Origin: Aplysia californica
Taxonomy: Eukaryota > Mollusca > Gastropoda > Aplysiida > Aplysiidae
Length of the DNA: 64,000 bases
Direction of reading: 5' to 3'
Assembly (NCBI RefSeq): GCF_000002075.1
Contig: NW_004797467.1
Span: 896,084-960,083, forward strand
In this document: positions 35,301 through 45,954 of the stretch, piece after piece
Layout of the letters: each line of letters starts with the position of its first letter
Numbering within the stretch: the stretch's first letter is position 1
Notes under the pieces: generated by a model
The model's database searches: none
What the model saw: only the letters and a program-made list of their open reading frames with translations
Told to the model about the DNA's origin: nothing
Program-made: the position numbers and the translations under genes

Positions 35301-38300
35301 AATGTTGCAGATTTTGGAACATTTATTGTCAAACTGTGGGTGTTTGGTGGGTGCTCTGGTGTGGTTTGTTACTTTTTCCCTATCAAACATCTATCCTGAT
35401 CTCTCCTTCTTTTTAGTGTTTGTTACTCTCTTGTGACACCTCTAATCTTCGGCACTTATATGACCCTATTGTGTTGCACATATTGGAAAGCCCTTGCTAA
35501 AACTAGAATATTGTCAAACAGCCGGGAAACAGATCGGTAACCAGTGGTCCTTGAAGCAGTCTGTTTTGTCTACTCATCTCTTGAAAGGACAGTCTCCATA
35601 TTTCTTTCCTTGAGTTTCTTGGGATCATAATCATTTTGTCTGGTTGGCTAGATTTGCTTTCACTTTTTGCTTTCTGCTAGAGGATTAACTTTGTCTTTTC
35701 TTTTTCTTTCTTTCAAGCTAAACGGCAGGACCAGAGTGATGATTCTTGTTCTGAAATTTCAGATAGAAACCTTACAGAAGTAAAGGTAAGTGACAGAAGT
35801 AAATTTTTAAGTTCTGAAGACTTAATTTAATTAAGTATTTTTTGTTGGCTCAATGACAAAGTGAAGGCGAGAGATTTGCTTCTTAATTATTTTTTTTAAA
35901 TTGAAAGAAGTTATTGCTCAGCAGGAAAGACACAGCTTTATGTGCTAGTAGCCTTTGCTCTCTGGAGAACTTTATAGGACTCCTCCCAACTCTAGTAGAT
36001 ATATTGATATTTGATTTGGTAGTCTTACTTCGGTCATGTCGTCATGCTTCTTCCCATAACCAATGCTATCATGTTGAAAAGAGTGTAAAATACAGACTGA
36101 AAACTCGTGAGGTGCAGACTATGATCAGATTGTGTATCTCTTCATATTGCAGGGCAGATATTCTGAAGGTTTGCTGGATACGAGTAATGTATCATCTGCA
36201 CAAGGCAACCATCCGAGTGCAATCAAAGGATCCTATGGACTGGACACCACTGAGGAAACTGAGTTAGGAGCATGTGTGAGGAATTTGAGTATGGGCAGAA
36301 AGACTGCCCTCAGGTCACAAAGTCAGCAGTCAAGGTAGTAACTACAAATTATACTTACTTCAACTGTTTTTCTTTTTTTTAAATCTCCCATCCCTGTGTC
36401 CCATTTTTTACGGGGTTAGGTCACAATTAAGTGCCAGGTATCGCTCAATGGAAACTTCTCTGAATTTGAGAGACACATCTGTGTGCATATTTTAAAGATC
36501 TTGATTGGAACGTTGACCTGCTCTCTGAAGAAAATATGGATTAATTATAAAAACATAAAAGTGCTTCTCTGAAAATATGCTCCTGTCTTTGTAAGGACTA
36601 GCTATTTTCCATAAATGTCTTTACGCCTTTGTGAATAATATTGTAAATTAGACTCCACTGTATTGGAAATGTGATTTACCTGTGGCCTCCTTATTTTCAG
36701 AAAAGATGGAACATTGGTTTGGTTATGAAGATGAAACCTTTCTATAATGAAGAAAGAATAAAATTTAGTATTTTGCTCTTTGTAAAAAGAAATTATTTTA
36801 GGATGAAACGCAAATTTATCATTTCATGTTTTTGAATGTTCCTGCCCTAACATTTTTGTTCGCAGGAAACAAAATAGTTCAAAACGTGTGGTGATTCAAA
36901 CAGAGGAAGTCAAGGCTAGGGTAAGTGTTCATTTAACAATCCCGTAAGACATTAAATAATAGCTGAGACTGAAGAATGCTTGAAATTTTGAAGAGTGTAA
37001 AGTTAGGAAGAAAACAGAAATTTGAAAGGTAGCATAGTAACTAAGCTTCAATTATTGTGTAAAGTAAGTTTACCTCGTCTGTCAACACTGTTTATTTTTA
37101 TTTAGATTGAAAGGGAAGCAACAGGTTTTCAAAACACTATGTTTGGAGGATCAAAACATCTATTTTCAATTTTCGTATACTTGAGTATCCTGGAGATTGA
37201 TCTCACTTGATGTTTCTCTTTGAAAAGAATTTAAAAAAAACCAAACTGTTTGAGGCATTTTGCAGAGGGTATCTCCCTCAAAAGTCAACACCTTTTCTTC
37301 AAATTAGCCTGGCAACAACAGCATAATTCTTCTGCGTGACCCTAACATGTTTAGTATCATTGTGCCCCGAAGTTTAATAATAATAATAATATATTACATG
37401 GCATTTATATATATATATATATATAGTGTTCAACCTTGATTAAAGAACATAGGCTCTACTCTGAATGCTTTACAAATATACAATAGAAACACAAACAGTA
37501 GGCTTCATTGTGTTCTGACTAAAAATCTGTCTCCAGATATTTCATTAATCTAAAAAGAGAAATGACTTTAGCTAACGTTTGAATGAATAAAAAGATTTGA
37601 TTAGTTCTTGGAGCCATAATGTGTTTTTGTTCTGACTCACTTTCTCATTGCCTGAAAAAATCAGTATATGTATGCTTTTCTCTGGAAAAAAGTCTTTTTT
37701 TGAATTTCTTTACTATCATTTACAACTGGATAGGGGTATACACCAATGTCTGTATGTATCTGTACTTGGTGTTGTAGAATGAGTTAGCCATTATATACAG
37801 ATGTCTCATATTCAGGATGTAGGGAAATGAAAATAGCCAGTTATGAAATTTAATGTCCACCTTCAGTAGAGCTGAGACACATGGGTGCAGAGCGTTGAAA
37901 ACTTGCACCTAAGTTCTGCCCTGCCCTATTTGTAGGCTTTAAGTTCGGGTCGTCCACATCATAGTGAAGCATGTTACCAACTAAGCAATGGACGTTGACT
38001 TTGAGCTCCAAGTATGAAACGAATCGTAACTGCAGTTCAGACTGTCATTCTACAATTAATAATTAAGAGCAAAATATTTCTGTTAGGCGGACAAAAATGG
38101 TTAAATCTTTCAGTTTTATGAAATAAAAGCTAATAAAATATATAGTATTCATTCGTAAAATGCGCGCTGAAACTTTTGTAGATTTTGCGACCATGAAGAA
38201 GACTTTCACAAAACTAAGTTACCAAGTAACCGAGCAAGGTTTGATTTCAGGCTTTGAATTTGTTAACAGAATCACACAAGGGTCACTCAAGTTGCACCAC

Positions 38301-40517
38301 CAAAACAGAGGCTGGCTGGAGTACATGGAGAAGAGTATGACTTTAACCAGAGGGAGGTCAAGGAAAGTCTTGGGAATATGGATGGTTGGCTCGATGTTCT
38401 TACTGATGAAGAAGTAAGCCTTGAAGTTCACTATTATCTATTAATGTTTGATTGTAAATTAGTTTGATTGTAAGAAGTGAGATATAGTTTAAAGTTGACT
38501 ATAAATGTTAGATAGTAAGAAGTCAGGAAGAATGTAGTTTAAAGTTCACTATTAATGTTTGATTGTAAGAAACGATCGGTTTTAAGCACAAGGGGGCTAT
38601 CCCGTAAAATGTTGTGAGAAAATCAAAGGTAAAGTTTTTCGACCCTTGTTCAGTTTTTTTAAAAGACAGGGAGTTTTCACTTTAACCAAACAAATATACA
38701 CACCAGTGAAACCAAACTTCCCTCTAGGTAGGGCAATGCCCACTTTTGGTTACAGTCGAGATTTCTGGGTCCCCCCAAAATTTGGGTTAGCCTGCTTGTC
38801 CTTAAAAGCGACCTAATAATTTAGGCAGAATATAGTTTAAAGTTCAATATTATTGTTAAAATAAATGTTTTACACCCTCATCAACACAATTTAGATGAAC
38901 AAGGAATTTGAGCCTGTCTGCCAGACAAGAAAAGTTTCGGAAGCAATCTGCATGAAACTTATCAAAGGTTTACACAGAAGCTTTTTCTTCTTTGGGAATG
39001 ATGTGGGGATAAGCCTTTGTACATTAACATGGAAATTGAACGAAACTGACCGCATGGAGACAATGATTTAAACTTCATTCCTTATTTTTTCTTTCATGGT
39101 GTCAAGATTTCTAAACCTCAATTTGCTTGATGATTTGCATCAAGTTCACATGAATCATTGACCTTGTTGAGTAATGTTTTGTGAAGTTTATTTGTGAGGC
39201 AGCGTGGTGGAATCAGGCTCTCGTCAATTTTTGGGCATGTTGAGTTATTGGTATCATCTTAAAGCTTGTTCACCTGTCTTTATTTGGATGAAAAAAATAT
39301 CCATTTATCTTGAATACAAGTCGAGATATTTGCCATTGAAGGAGGTGGCGGTCACCTGTTTTTAGAGGTAAAATTAGAGAGAAAATGGCCGCAAAAGATT
39401 AGTTTATTTCCCTAGCTTAAGAGTCTGTGATAACTGAAAATTTACGTTTTTGTGCCTTTAATCAACGTTTTTCAGAAAAATCCACATAGAAATGAGTTCT
39501 TTAATGGGCATGAAAGGTGTTGAGCCGAAAAACAAAAATTTAATAAAAATTCACAAACTGCGGAAAAATGCAGGTTTCTTCTCTTTTATTATTTTGACGA
39601 GAGCCTGATTCCACCACGCTGCCTCCCATTTTATAATGATTTTTTTCGGATGATCTCACTATCAATTAATTATTATAATGTCAGTCAAAAACTTTTTGTT
39701 TGTGTGTGAATGTTCGAGAATGCTTTTCACTTTTTCTAAACAGGTATACCTATTTATGGATTCTAAAAAAGAGGAAGATGGTCATTATTTGCTGTGGTAT
39801 TGGGAGAGGAAAAGGCGCCCTGCCATTTGCGTGACGTAAGTGAAACACTTTACTGAACTTATGCAAGGCTGGAGAATTTATTTTTGTATTGCAGTCTGGT
39901 TTTTTTCTTTTTTGATATTGTCATATATATATATATATATATATATCCTAACCACTTGTCACTAAAAAGCAGTTTTCTCATACAGGTTGCTCTATTGAAT
40001 TCTATTAGTCCAATAAGTATTTTGGTGTACATATGAATACTTACAATTTTCTTTTGCCTGAGATTTCATTGGACTCACTTCTTTATTAATTTAATAATGT
40101 TTATTATAGAATACATTGCCAACTTTGTTCGGGTAGGAAATTATGTGTCATTACTTGTAGGGCTGTATGTCTACTTTATATGAAGCAGATTCATTTTTAT
40201 GTTGGAGAAAATGTTTTTTTCCCTTTTTCATTAAAAACTTATATTATATTATTATATATATATATATTATTTGTTTCAGGTGTAAAATGAAGTTGAAAGT
40301 TTTCACCATCCACAAGAAACCCATGAAGAACAACAAGACCCAAGTGGACTTTTATTTTATTTACAAAAGGCAGAGGAGAGAGAAAACTCTTGAGGAGATT
40401 GTCAAGTATCACATTCAAAATGGTGTGCAGCAAGACGCGAGCACATCAGGAGTGTCACCAATAGTGAAGTTTTCACACCCTGTTGTGGTGGCACAGACTG
40501 AATTAATGTATGAATAA
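26357..40517 (+). CDS. Gene B: CARD plus SH2-like domain protein, complete (394 aa)
   Basis: Ten exons join with consistent phases and GT-AG sites: 26357-26494, 30755-30920, 32072-32127, 33106-33151, 35718-35785, 36153-36334, 36866-36920, 38270-38413, 39744-39835 and 40280-40517. They total 1185 nt with the stop. The start ATG has a strong context (ccgccATGG). Residues 8-95 form a CARD: YREELIKAIHKTFVEF..., then EEVEKLLQS, AADLLLIKL and HPGWFQCVLDVL, the Trp and spacing recalling MAVS/RLR CARDs. Residues 102-260 are a polar, Ser/Gln-rich linker. Residues 277-385 resemble SH2: GW, DGHYLLWYWERKRRPAICV, FTIHK, FYFIYK, TLEEIVKYH and FSHPV. At the FLVRES Arg position stands Trp303. No enzyme domain is present, so an adaptor or scaffold role, possibly in innate immune or death signalling, is inferred. 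The small exons 3 and 4 are least certain (exon 3 donor gtttgt). Confidence 0.85.
26690..28310 (-). mobile_element. RTE-like LINE, reversed inside gene B intron 1
   Basis: Minus-strand frames give, from 28310 down, EEVIKALRKMKNGKAAGPDN, SKSIIIALPKKPNANECE, HRTISLMSYITKILLRVIM, a damaged palm region, and then NNLRYADDTVLTAEDEEHLQ. KTKTMVISRK, FKYLGTIISSDGRCHTEIKS and the C-terminal WLGAARTTDTIAATQD close it near 26690. The frames are open for long runs but are separated by at least three breaks. It is 5' truncated in or after the endonuclease. It is in the opposite orientation to the host gene, and its family is the same as at 22745-23570. Confidence 0.85.
28311..30754 (+). other. Rest of gene B intron 1, with a 29-bp tandem repeat
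   Basis: A TA run lies at 28506-28531. A 29-bp unit ('accaaaacttattgtcatta' plus 9 more) is repeated just over three times at 29337-29441. A short tRNA-like SINE head remnant ('gtggtgtaacggttatggg') lies at 29226-29260. No exon was recognised in the remainder. Confidence 0.5.
29337..29441. repeat. 29-bp tandem repeat, 3.5 units
   Basis: Three near-identical units and a diverging fourth lie head to tail with no spacers. It is a minisatellite, not a CRISPR-like array. Confidence 0.9.
30921..34073 (+). other. Gene B introns 2-4 (partial) without recognised elements
   Basis: AT-rich intron sequence surrounding the small exons at 32072 and 33106. C-runs lie near 31878-31892 and 32659-32690. No repeats of the families listed elsewhere were seen. 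Confidence 0.4.
34074..35268. mobile_element. hAT-like non-autonomous element with internal ~270-bp repeats
   Basis: The element opens with 'cagggttgggttgatttaaa' and closes with 'aaaaaatcaccaaccctg', an inverted pair (CAGGGTTGG/CCAACCCTG) typical of hAT-type ends. Inside are three tandem units of about 270 bp starting near 34075, 34360 and 34627. Each has 'ttgatttaaatcag', 'cagaattcctttccttggtt', 'taatcatgcttaaaagtctg' and 'ttcataattgaa'. TGAAAAT occurs just outside on both sides but is offset by 5 bp on the right, so a target duplication is uncertain. No transposase is present. It lies in the gene B intron between 33151 and 35718. Confidence 0.65.
35338..35515 (+). mobile_element. SINE-like family B copy
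   Basis: The copy reads 'gtgggtgtttggtgggtgct', 'ctggtgtggtttgttac', 'gttactctcttgtgacacc' and 'ttcggcacttatatgaccc'. The tail hairpin is degraded in this copy. Confidence 0.6.
37376..37620 (-). repeat. Dispersed LINE/SINE-tail repeat in gene B intron
   Basis: AAT triplets and 'acatggcatttatatat' are followed by 'ttaaagaacataggctc', 'tgctttacaa', 'cattgtgttctgac' and 'gaatgaataaaaagatttga'. It is homologous to 46888-47200 and in reverse to 727-832. A TA run interrupts it at 37409-37426. Confidence 0.55.
38585..38815. repeat. Dispersed repeat F
   Basis: It matches 21130-21350 along about 220 bp ('gcacaagggggctatcccg' to 'gcttgtccttaaaagcgacc'). It lies in the gene B intron between 38413 and 39744. 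Confidence 0.6.
39195..39628. mobile_element. MITE of the 'GGTGGAATCAGG' family, best-preserved ends
   Basis: The termini 'gaggcagcgtggtggaatca' with 'ggctctcgtcaa' and 'ttgacgagagcctgattcca' with 'ccacgctgcctc' are perfectly inverted over about 32 bp. The element is about 434 bp with no frame and lies in the gene B intron before exon 9. No clear target duplication is seen. Confidence 0.85.
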
Positions 40518-40639
40518 CATAATGAGTACCCTGACATTTCTGTAACCCCTGAAAGTTTGTGCCAAACTGTAAAAATACGGTTGTCCCCCCCCCCCCCCCC
40601 CCCCGAAAAAAAAAACAACAGCAAAAGAACCCCAAATAT

Positions 40640-40675
40640 ATTTTTTAAAAATAAAATAAAATAAAGATAAATAAA
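40640..40675 (+). promoter_or_regulatory. Candidate poly(A) signals of gene B
   Basis: Four overlapping or adjacent AATAAA hexamers lie 125-155 nt after the stop codon, in an A-rich tract following a C18-A10 homopolymer junction. They are the nearest plausible 3' end signals. Confidence 0.45.
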
Positions 40676-41034
40676 TGATTCTATAGATATTTTTCAAAAT
40701 TTAATATGTAAAAACTAATATTAAATTAAAAAAAAAAATCAATAAAAACAAATCTTCAGCTGTGTGCCATAGTGAAGGAAAATACCCTCTCGGTAATGAA
40801 AAGATGGTACAAGGCTAAGACTTTTTAGACAAATGTTTGCCAGAATGTCAAAGGGAGTGTTGTGAGTGCTATCTTAAGCCGCTGATCTGCTTGAGAATCT
40901 TATAGGAAGGAAGAAAAAAGAAAGATGCACTGAACAGGAACTGCAGCAGAGTAGCTGAAGTAGGAGCCCTAAAGGAATATCCTTAAGCCTTGTAAAATGT
41001 GAAGAGAGCCTACAGGAGAATTAGCCGAAGGTTA

Positions 41035-41135
41035 GGCTAGCAGACTCGTAATCTTGAGGCTGCGAGTTCAGAGGTTCGAGCCTCAGGCCCGACATTGTGT
41101 CCTTGGGAAAGGCACTTTACATAAAATGTTGCATG
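41035..41135 (+). mobile_element. tRNA-like SINE head
   Basis: The stretch 'tagcagactcgtaatcttga' is followed by a good B box 'aggttcgagcctcagg' and 'ccttgggaaaggcac'. The last is a phrase found downstream of many invertebrate tRNA-SINE heads. No cloverleaf closes around it. Confidence 0.5.
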
Positions 41136-41414
41136 TTGTGCTGAGCAGCTTACTGGCTGTATCTTAATTCTTAATGTTTGATAGTGGGTTGTTCGCTTTT
41201 GTTTTTTTATTGAGGGGGTGGAGATTTTTTTGTTTTAAGTGCAACTCCATGCGAGAGAAAGAGTAGCTCATTAGGAGGGCAGAGCTAATGTTTTATTTTT
41301 ACTGGACTGCAAGCTGAAATGACAGTTTCCTGAAGGAAGGAAGAAAATTCAAATTCTCGACCTTACATTTAATGCCTTCCAGCCTCTTTTTTTAAAGGCG
41401 TTTTTACCACCCTA

Positions 41415-41612
41415 TCAACACAATTTAGGAGTAGGAAGAAAGTTTCTGACTCTGCCTGTCAGGGCCAAACCAGGCTGAGAGGAACACAACATCCCAGTAG
41501 AAAGACTGAGATACCCGATAAAAATGTTCTCCTCACACGGGAATTGAACTCGGTGTCTCCTTTGTGCGACAGCGGAGCGCCTTACCTCTCCACCACAGAC
41601 GTCAGTTTCCAG
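41415..41612 (-). mobile_element. tRNA-derived SINE, family D
   Basis: The minus strand has an A-box-like 'tggtggagaggtaaggcg', a B box 'gagttcaattccc', and then 'tctttctactgggatgttgt' and 'ctctcagcctggtttggccc'. This is the same layout as at 59705-59880. Confidence 0.7.
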
Positions 41613-41835
41613 CCTGTGCTTGTGTATCAAGGAAGTGGTGGGCCTTATACGTGCTATTCTTTGAGTGTATAATTGACAGTGTAAATAGAAGTTTTGTTGG
41701 AAGTGCTTTTAGTATTCGCATCCAGTCTGTGATAAATTGTGGTCCTGAGTGAGGATCAGAGATTTCAAACCTTTTGTTGACCTTAACAGAGTGCTCTGTG
41801 TAAATCCCCCCTTTGTGACCTATATGACATATGTG

Positions 41836-42268
41836 TCATGACTCTGTGAAATCAGGCGCTCGTCAAAACAATGAAATCAGAGAAACCAGCATTTTTTCTG
41901 GTTGTTGGGCAATTTTTTTCTAATTTTGTTATTTTGGCTCAACACATTTTATATCCATTTAAAAACACATTTCCATATGGATTTTACTGAAAAACATTGA
42001 TTAAAAGGCACAAAAAATATAATTTTCCAGTTTTCAAGGACTCTCAAGCTAAGGAAATAACACAACTTTGGCGGCCATTTTCTCGCTAATTTTACCTCTG
42101 AAACCAGGTTACCCACACCTCCTTCAACCGCAAATACCATGACTTGTACAAAAGATAACTGGATATATTTTGCATCTAAAGCAAGGCAAATGGACAGGCT
42201 TTAAGATGGTTTCAATAACTCCATATGCCTCAAAATTGACGAGTGCCTGATTCCACCACGTTGTGACC
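41836..42268. mobile_element. MITE of the 'GGTGGAATCAGG' family, reversed interior
   Basis: The ends are 'tcatgactctgtgaaatcag' with 'gcgctcgtcaa' and 'attgacgagtgcctgattcc' with 'accacgttgtgac'. The interior is the reverse complement of the 15114 and 39195 copies ('ttttctcgctaattttacct'). It carries no frame. Confidence 0.75.
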
Positions 42269-42579
42269 GATATGTCATTTGTCATTTTTCTTCTTAAACT
42301 GCAAAGGAAGCAAGTGGCTGTTGTGACGTACGGCATTTGTCAGGCTTTGCGAAGCATGAGGACCATAATGACGAATGCCGTTCGTGATAGTTTGTATTGG
42401 CAGACTGCTTCTATTACTATTATAATGTGCATTTCTTAAAACGAATTGCAGCAGATTCAAAGTCAGGGATATTTTTTTCCAAACAGAGAAATCTTTAGTT
42501 AGTTAGATAGTCAATAATGCTATTCACAAACCAGGTCTAATTATAGGCAACGGACCGCTTAATCTAGCTCTACTCTTTG

Positions 42580-42870
42580 TCCCTGGGCATCCAAAAGTGT
42601 GTTCCATGGAACACAATAACTGACCCTGTGTCATGCGGTTGACCCTGTGTCATGAAAGGGTTAATAAACAATTAAATAACCCTGTGTCACGAAGTAGTTA
42701 GCACTTTGCTGTCACATCTCGCCGATCGGCGATGTTTACAACCCAGTTTCCTTGGATTTTCTCCAAAATGCTTTTGCCTTTGATAGCAAGGGTTTTTACT
42801 ATATGAACCTTGTGATGTCAAAGTGTTAATGAACAGTCAAATGACCCTGTGCCACGAAGGGCTTAATATT
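42580..42870. repeat. Irregular repeats of 'gaccctgtgtca'
   Basis: The phrase 'ccctgtgtcatgaaagggtt' and variants recur five times between 42620 and 42865, spaced irregularly. It is a decayed local repeat of unknown origin. Confidence 0.45.
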
Positions 42871-42979
42871 ATATACAATCAAACCTTAGACGCAAGCTTG
42901 GCGGTGTGCTATCATGAGTGAACATGTTCATGTTAATGCTATTGTTTCTGTTGATAAACTAGTCCATTTTAATTCCCTG

Positions 42980-43197
42980 ATAACCACATACACAGCAGAG
43001 TCATTTTCCTTGACGTTGACAGTCGGGGCTATGCTTTAACGTATTCTCATATTATATACACAAGTCTTCCACTTTATTAATGATTGATAAATTTGTATAT
43101 ATTATTATTATTATATATATGTGTACAGTCAGACCTCATTATATCACCAGCCCTGCTAACCGCCAGGTTTTAAGTTTAACCAATGTATGAAAATGAA

Positions 43198-43288
<91 letters not shown>

Positions 43289-43386
43289 ATTTACACTTGA
43301 ATCACCTACAAAAATCTCTTTTCAAATACAGATCACCACATACACAGCAGAGTCATTTTCCTTGACGTTGACAGCCGGGGCTATTT
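42980..43386. repeat. 53-bp direct repeats around a CT microsatellite
   Basis: The segment 'accacatacacagcagagtc' ... 'cttgacgttgacag.cggg' lies at 42983-43033 and again at 43334-43384 with a single difference. Between them is a pure CT tract of about 86 bp (43199-43284). Confidence 0.8.
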
Positions 43387-43492
43387 AACAGACATTCCCC
43401 AGTATAACATCAGCCTCGCTATTCTACACTTCTTGCTTGTACATGTAACTGCACCACGGCTGGTGGTATAACAAGGTCTGACTGTTTGGCTG

Positions 43493-43874
43493 TATACCTG
43501 GCCCCCCAGGAAATCGCGGTCTTGCGGACGCGTTTTTCGTCGAGTTCCGCTATAAACCCGCAATTCTTTAAAATTTTCGCAATTTCTTGCTATTTTAGGA
43601 AAAAATACATCTACAGAATTTTTAATACGCAATGGTGCGAGTACGGAGTCGATGCGTAAATCGTGAGGTTGGCCCAGCTCTAGCCTAACGTAGGCTACTC
43701 AAAAAGCTATAACCGGAAATTCAGGCCGGAATACGAACACGACTCGACAAAGAAACGGCAAGTGCCACAAACTGAGACTCTGAGACATAGATCTAATGTG
43801 TGTAAGCGTGCGCGTGTAAGCAAGTAGATCTTGGTGAGTGCGTGTGTGTGGTGTGCATGTGGGTGTGCGTGTAA

Positions 43875-43939
<65 letters not shown>

Positions 43940-44690
43940 GCACGCGTGAATATTGTTCGTACCTGATGCATAAGTATGTAAAGCGCCTTAAGCTGTGTTC
44001 ACATGGGAGTGGGCGCTATAGAAATGATCTACATTTTTATTATTGTTTATGGAAAAAAATGTTTTTTTGCTGTATTTTACAATTCAACTTAGTGTTAAAA
44101 CTATACCATGCATTTTTAAAAACAGAAAATATCTGAAATAGATCTAAATATAGATTACAGGTGTATCGAAGGTTTCATGAGAAAAATGGAACAGGATCTG
44201 AATTGATTGGAGCATAAGCTTATTTTGTATTTTTAGAGGTTGTTTCGTAAATCTCACGTCAACATTTTGTTTTTTGACTAAATCTCATGAAACTTCATGC
44301 ACTTCTAGATCTTTCCTTGAACCAAGTACCCGGTCGGTATGTTCTAAATTTGGTCAAATTTTATGCATTTATTAAAAAATTATTATGAAAATCAAGGCCT
44401 CCATTTTTTTGTGTCACACGGAATCATATTATTTGGTCGATAACTTATTATTAACTTACTCGTGTGTCGTTACTGGTAAATGTTGTAAAATTTGTATTGT
44501 GCATCATGATTTGTTAAAAGACTGTTCTGCTTTTATGTTACTCAAATTGTCATGTTTTTTAAACTGAAAATTTTAAGCTCATTTTAATGCGCCTGGGATG
44601 GGAAGGTTGTATTTTTTTTGCAATTTTTAGGCAGTTTACCTTACAATTTTTCTATTTTAAAAATGCAATTTTCTGCGGGGCCAGGTATAC
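43493..44690. mobile_element. Possible TIR element, ~1.2 kb
   Basis: The left end 'gtatacctggccccc' is inverted at the right as 'ggggccaggtatac', compatible with a TA target duplication. The interior holds a TG tract (43878-43940) and an L2-like tail ('taaagcgccttaagctg', 'gggcgctatagaaatg') at 43978-44045. No transposase is encoded. Confidence 0.45.
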
Positions 44691-45253
44691 CATTGTCACT
44701 GTTTGTAAACCTGTGCATATTAATATTATATATTGGTGCCACTGTCACTACTGGTAAACTTGCACAAATGATGTCATTATCTCAATAAGTTATCATGTAC
44801 ATTTTCTTGTCAAAGACATGTTTTGTTAAATTATTCACTGATTCACATTGAAACTTGTACCACAGGGTATAAACTAGTTTATGTTGATACTAACTACAAT
44901 ACTTAAGATAAACTTTGTTCCTCCGAATAGTCCAAACACATACTTTTGGATAATCATTTCAAATGATGATGATGATGATGATAATAATAATATCACTGGG
45001 TATAAACTAGTTAACGTTGATACTAACATTTCTCAAGACAGACGTTTTTAAAGCTGTTTGTATTATCTTTTCCAAACACATACTTTTGGATAATAAAAAT
45101 AATAGTAATAAGTATAAAACAATAATAATGTGAAATTTTGTACGGATTTTCGCGCCTTCTCCATGGAAGGCTTTAAGCACTGAACAATGCAGGATCAAAT
45201 TCAATGTAACCGACAAATTAACATACTTAAAATGCACATTGTGAGACCTTAAC

Positions 45254-45271
45254 AACACACACAAACACACA

Positions 45272-45302
<31 letters not shown>
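45254..45302. repeat. CA microsatellite
   Basis: A run of AC dinucleotides with few interruptions. The cysteine/valine-rich peptides read from it are artefacts. Confidence 0.9.
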
Positions 45303-45305
<3 letters not shown>

Positions 45306-45954
45306 CTGGCAGAGGACAGTCTTGAATAAATGTTTGTCTTAAGACTTTTCTTTAATTCTGTCTGATGAAATAAAACGCATTTCTTTTGGAAGTTCCTTAC
45401 AAATTTTAATCTTAGGGGCATGGCCAACCCATTTGACCTTACTGTTTGCACTCATAAAATTCTCATCTGCATATACCTCAAATGTCTTGATAGTGTGTAT
45501 GATTCAATAAGGTTTTTAAGATCAGTATACATTGGTACTTTTTTGTCCATGCACTTGTGAAATAAGAGATCATTTTTGTGATCAATTCTAGCTTTAACTT
45601 GTAGCCAATGCTTTTGCTTTTTATCAATTTATTTTAAAGGTGTTATGTTTTTTTTGTGTGTGTTGTTTTTGGGGACATTTTGTTCTTATGTTTATGGTCA
45701 TCAGCTGCCCAGATCAAGTTTCTTTTTGTTTGTTTGCTTGATTTCTCTTGTATCGTTGTTTTGTAAATGACAAGGGGTGTTTGAGTCTGTTTCGCAGCTT
45801 TTCTTTCTTGTGATAGAGATAACAGTTTTGAAGGAAATTAAATGGAAAGGTGAAACTGGAATGTTTTGCTTTAGCCTATGAGTGTTGTTGTTGGTTTACT
45901 GTACAACATAAGAATTCATTTTCTTAAGTGTCGTGGGTTAGCATCTCAGACACT

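Noticed and set aside
37900-38010. A tRNA-like head on the minus strand ('ttagttggtaacatgcttca')
   Set aside because: Only a weak A-box-like piece is present. The B box is poor and no second copy was seen in the window.
38160-38417. 85-codon frame across gene B exon 8
   Set aside because: The frame that matches gene A (YDFNQREVKESLGN..GW) and fits the intron phases is a different one, starting at the acceptor at 38268-38269. The longer frame is a shadow.
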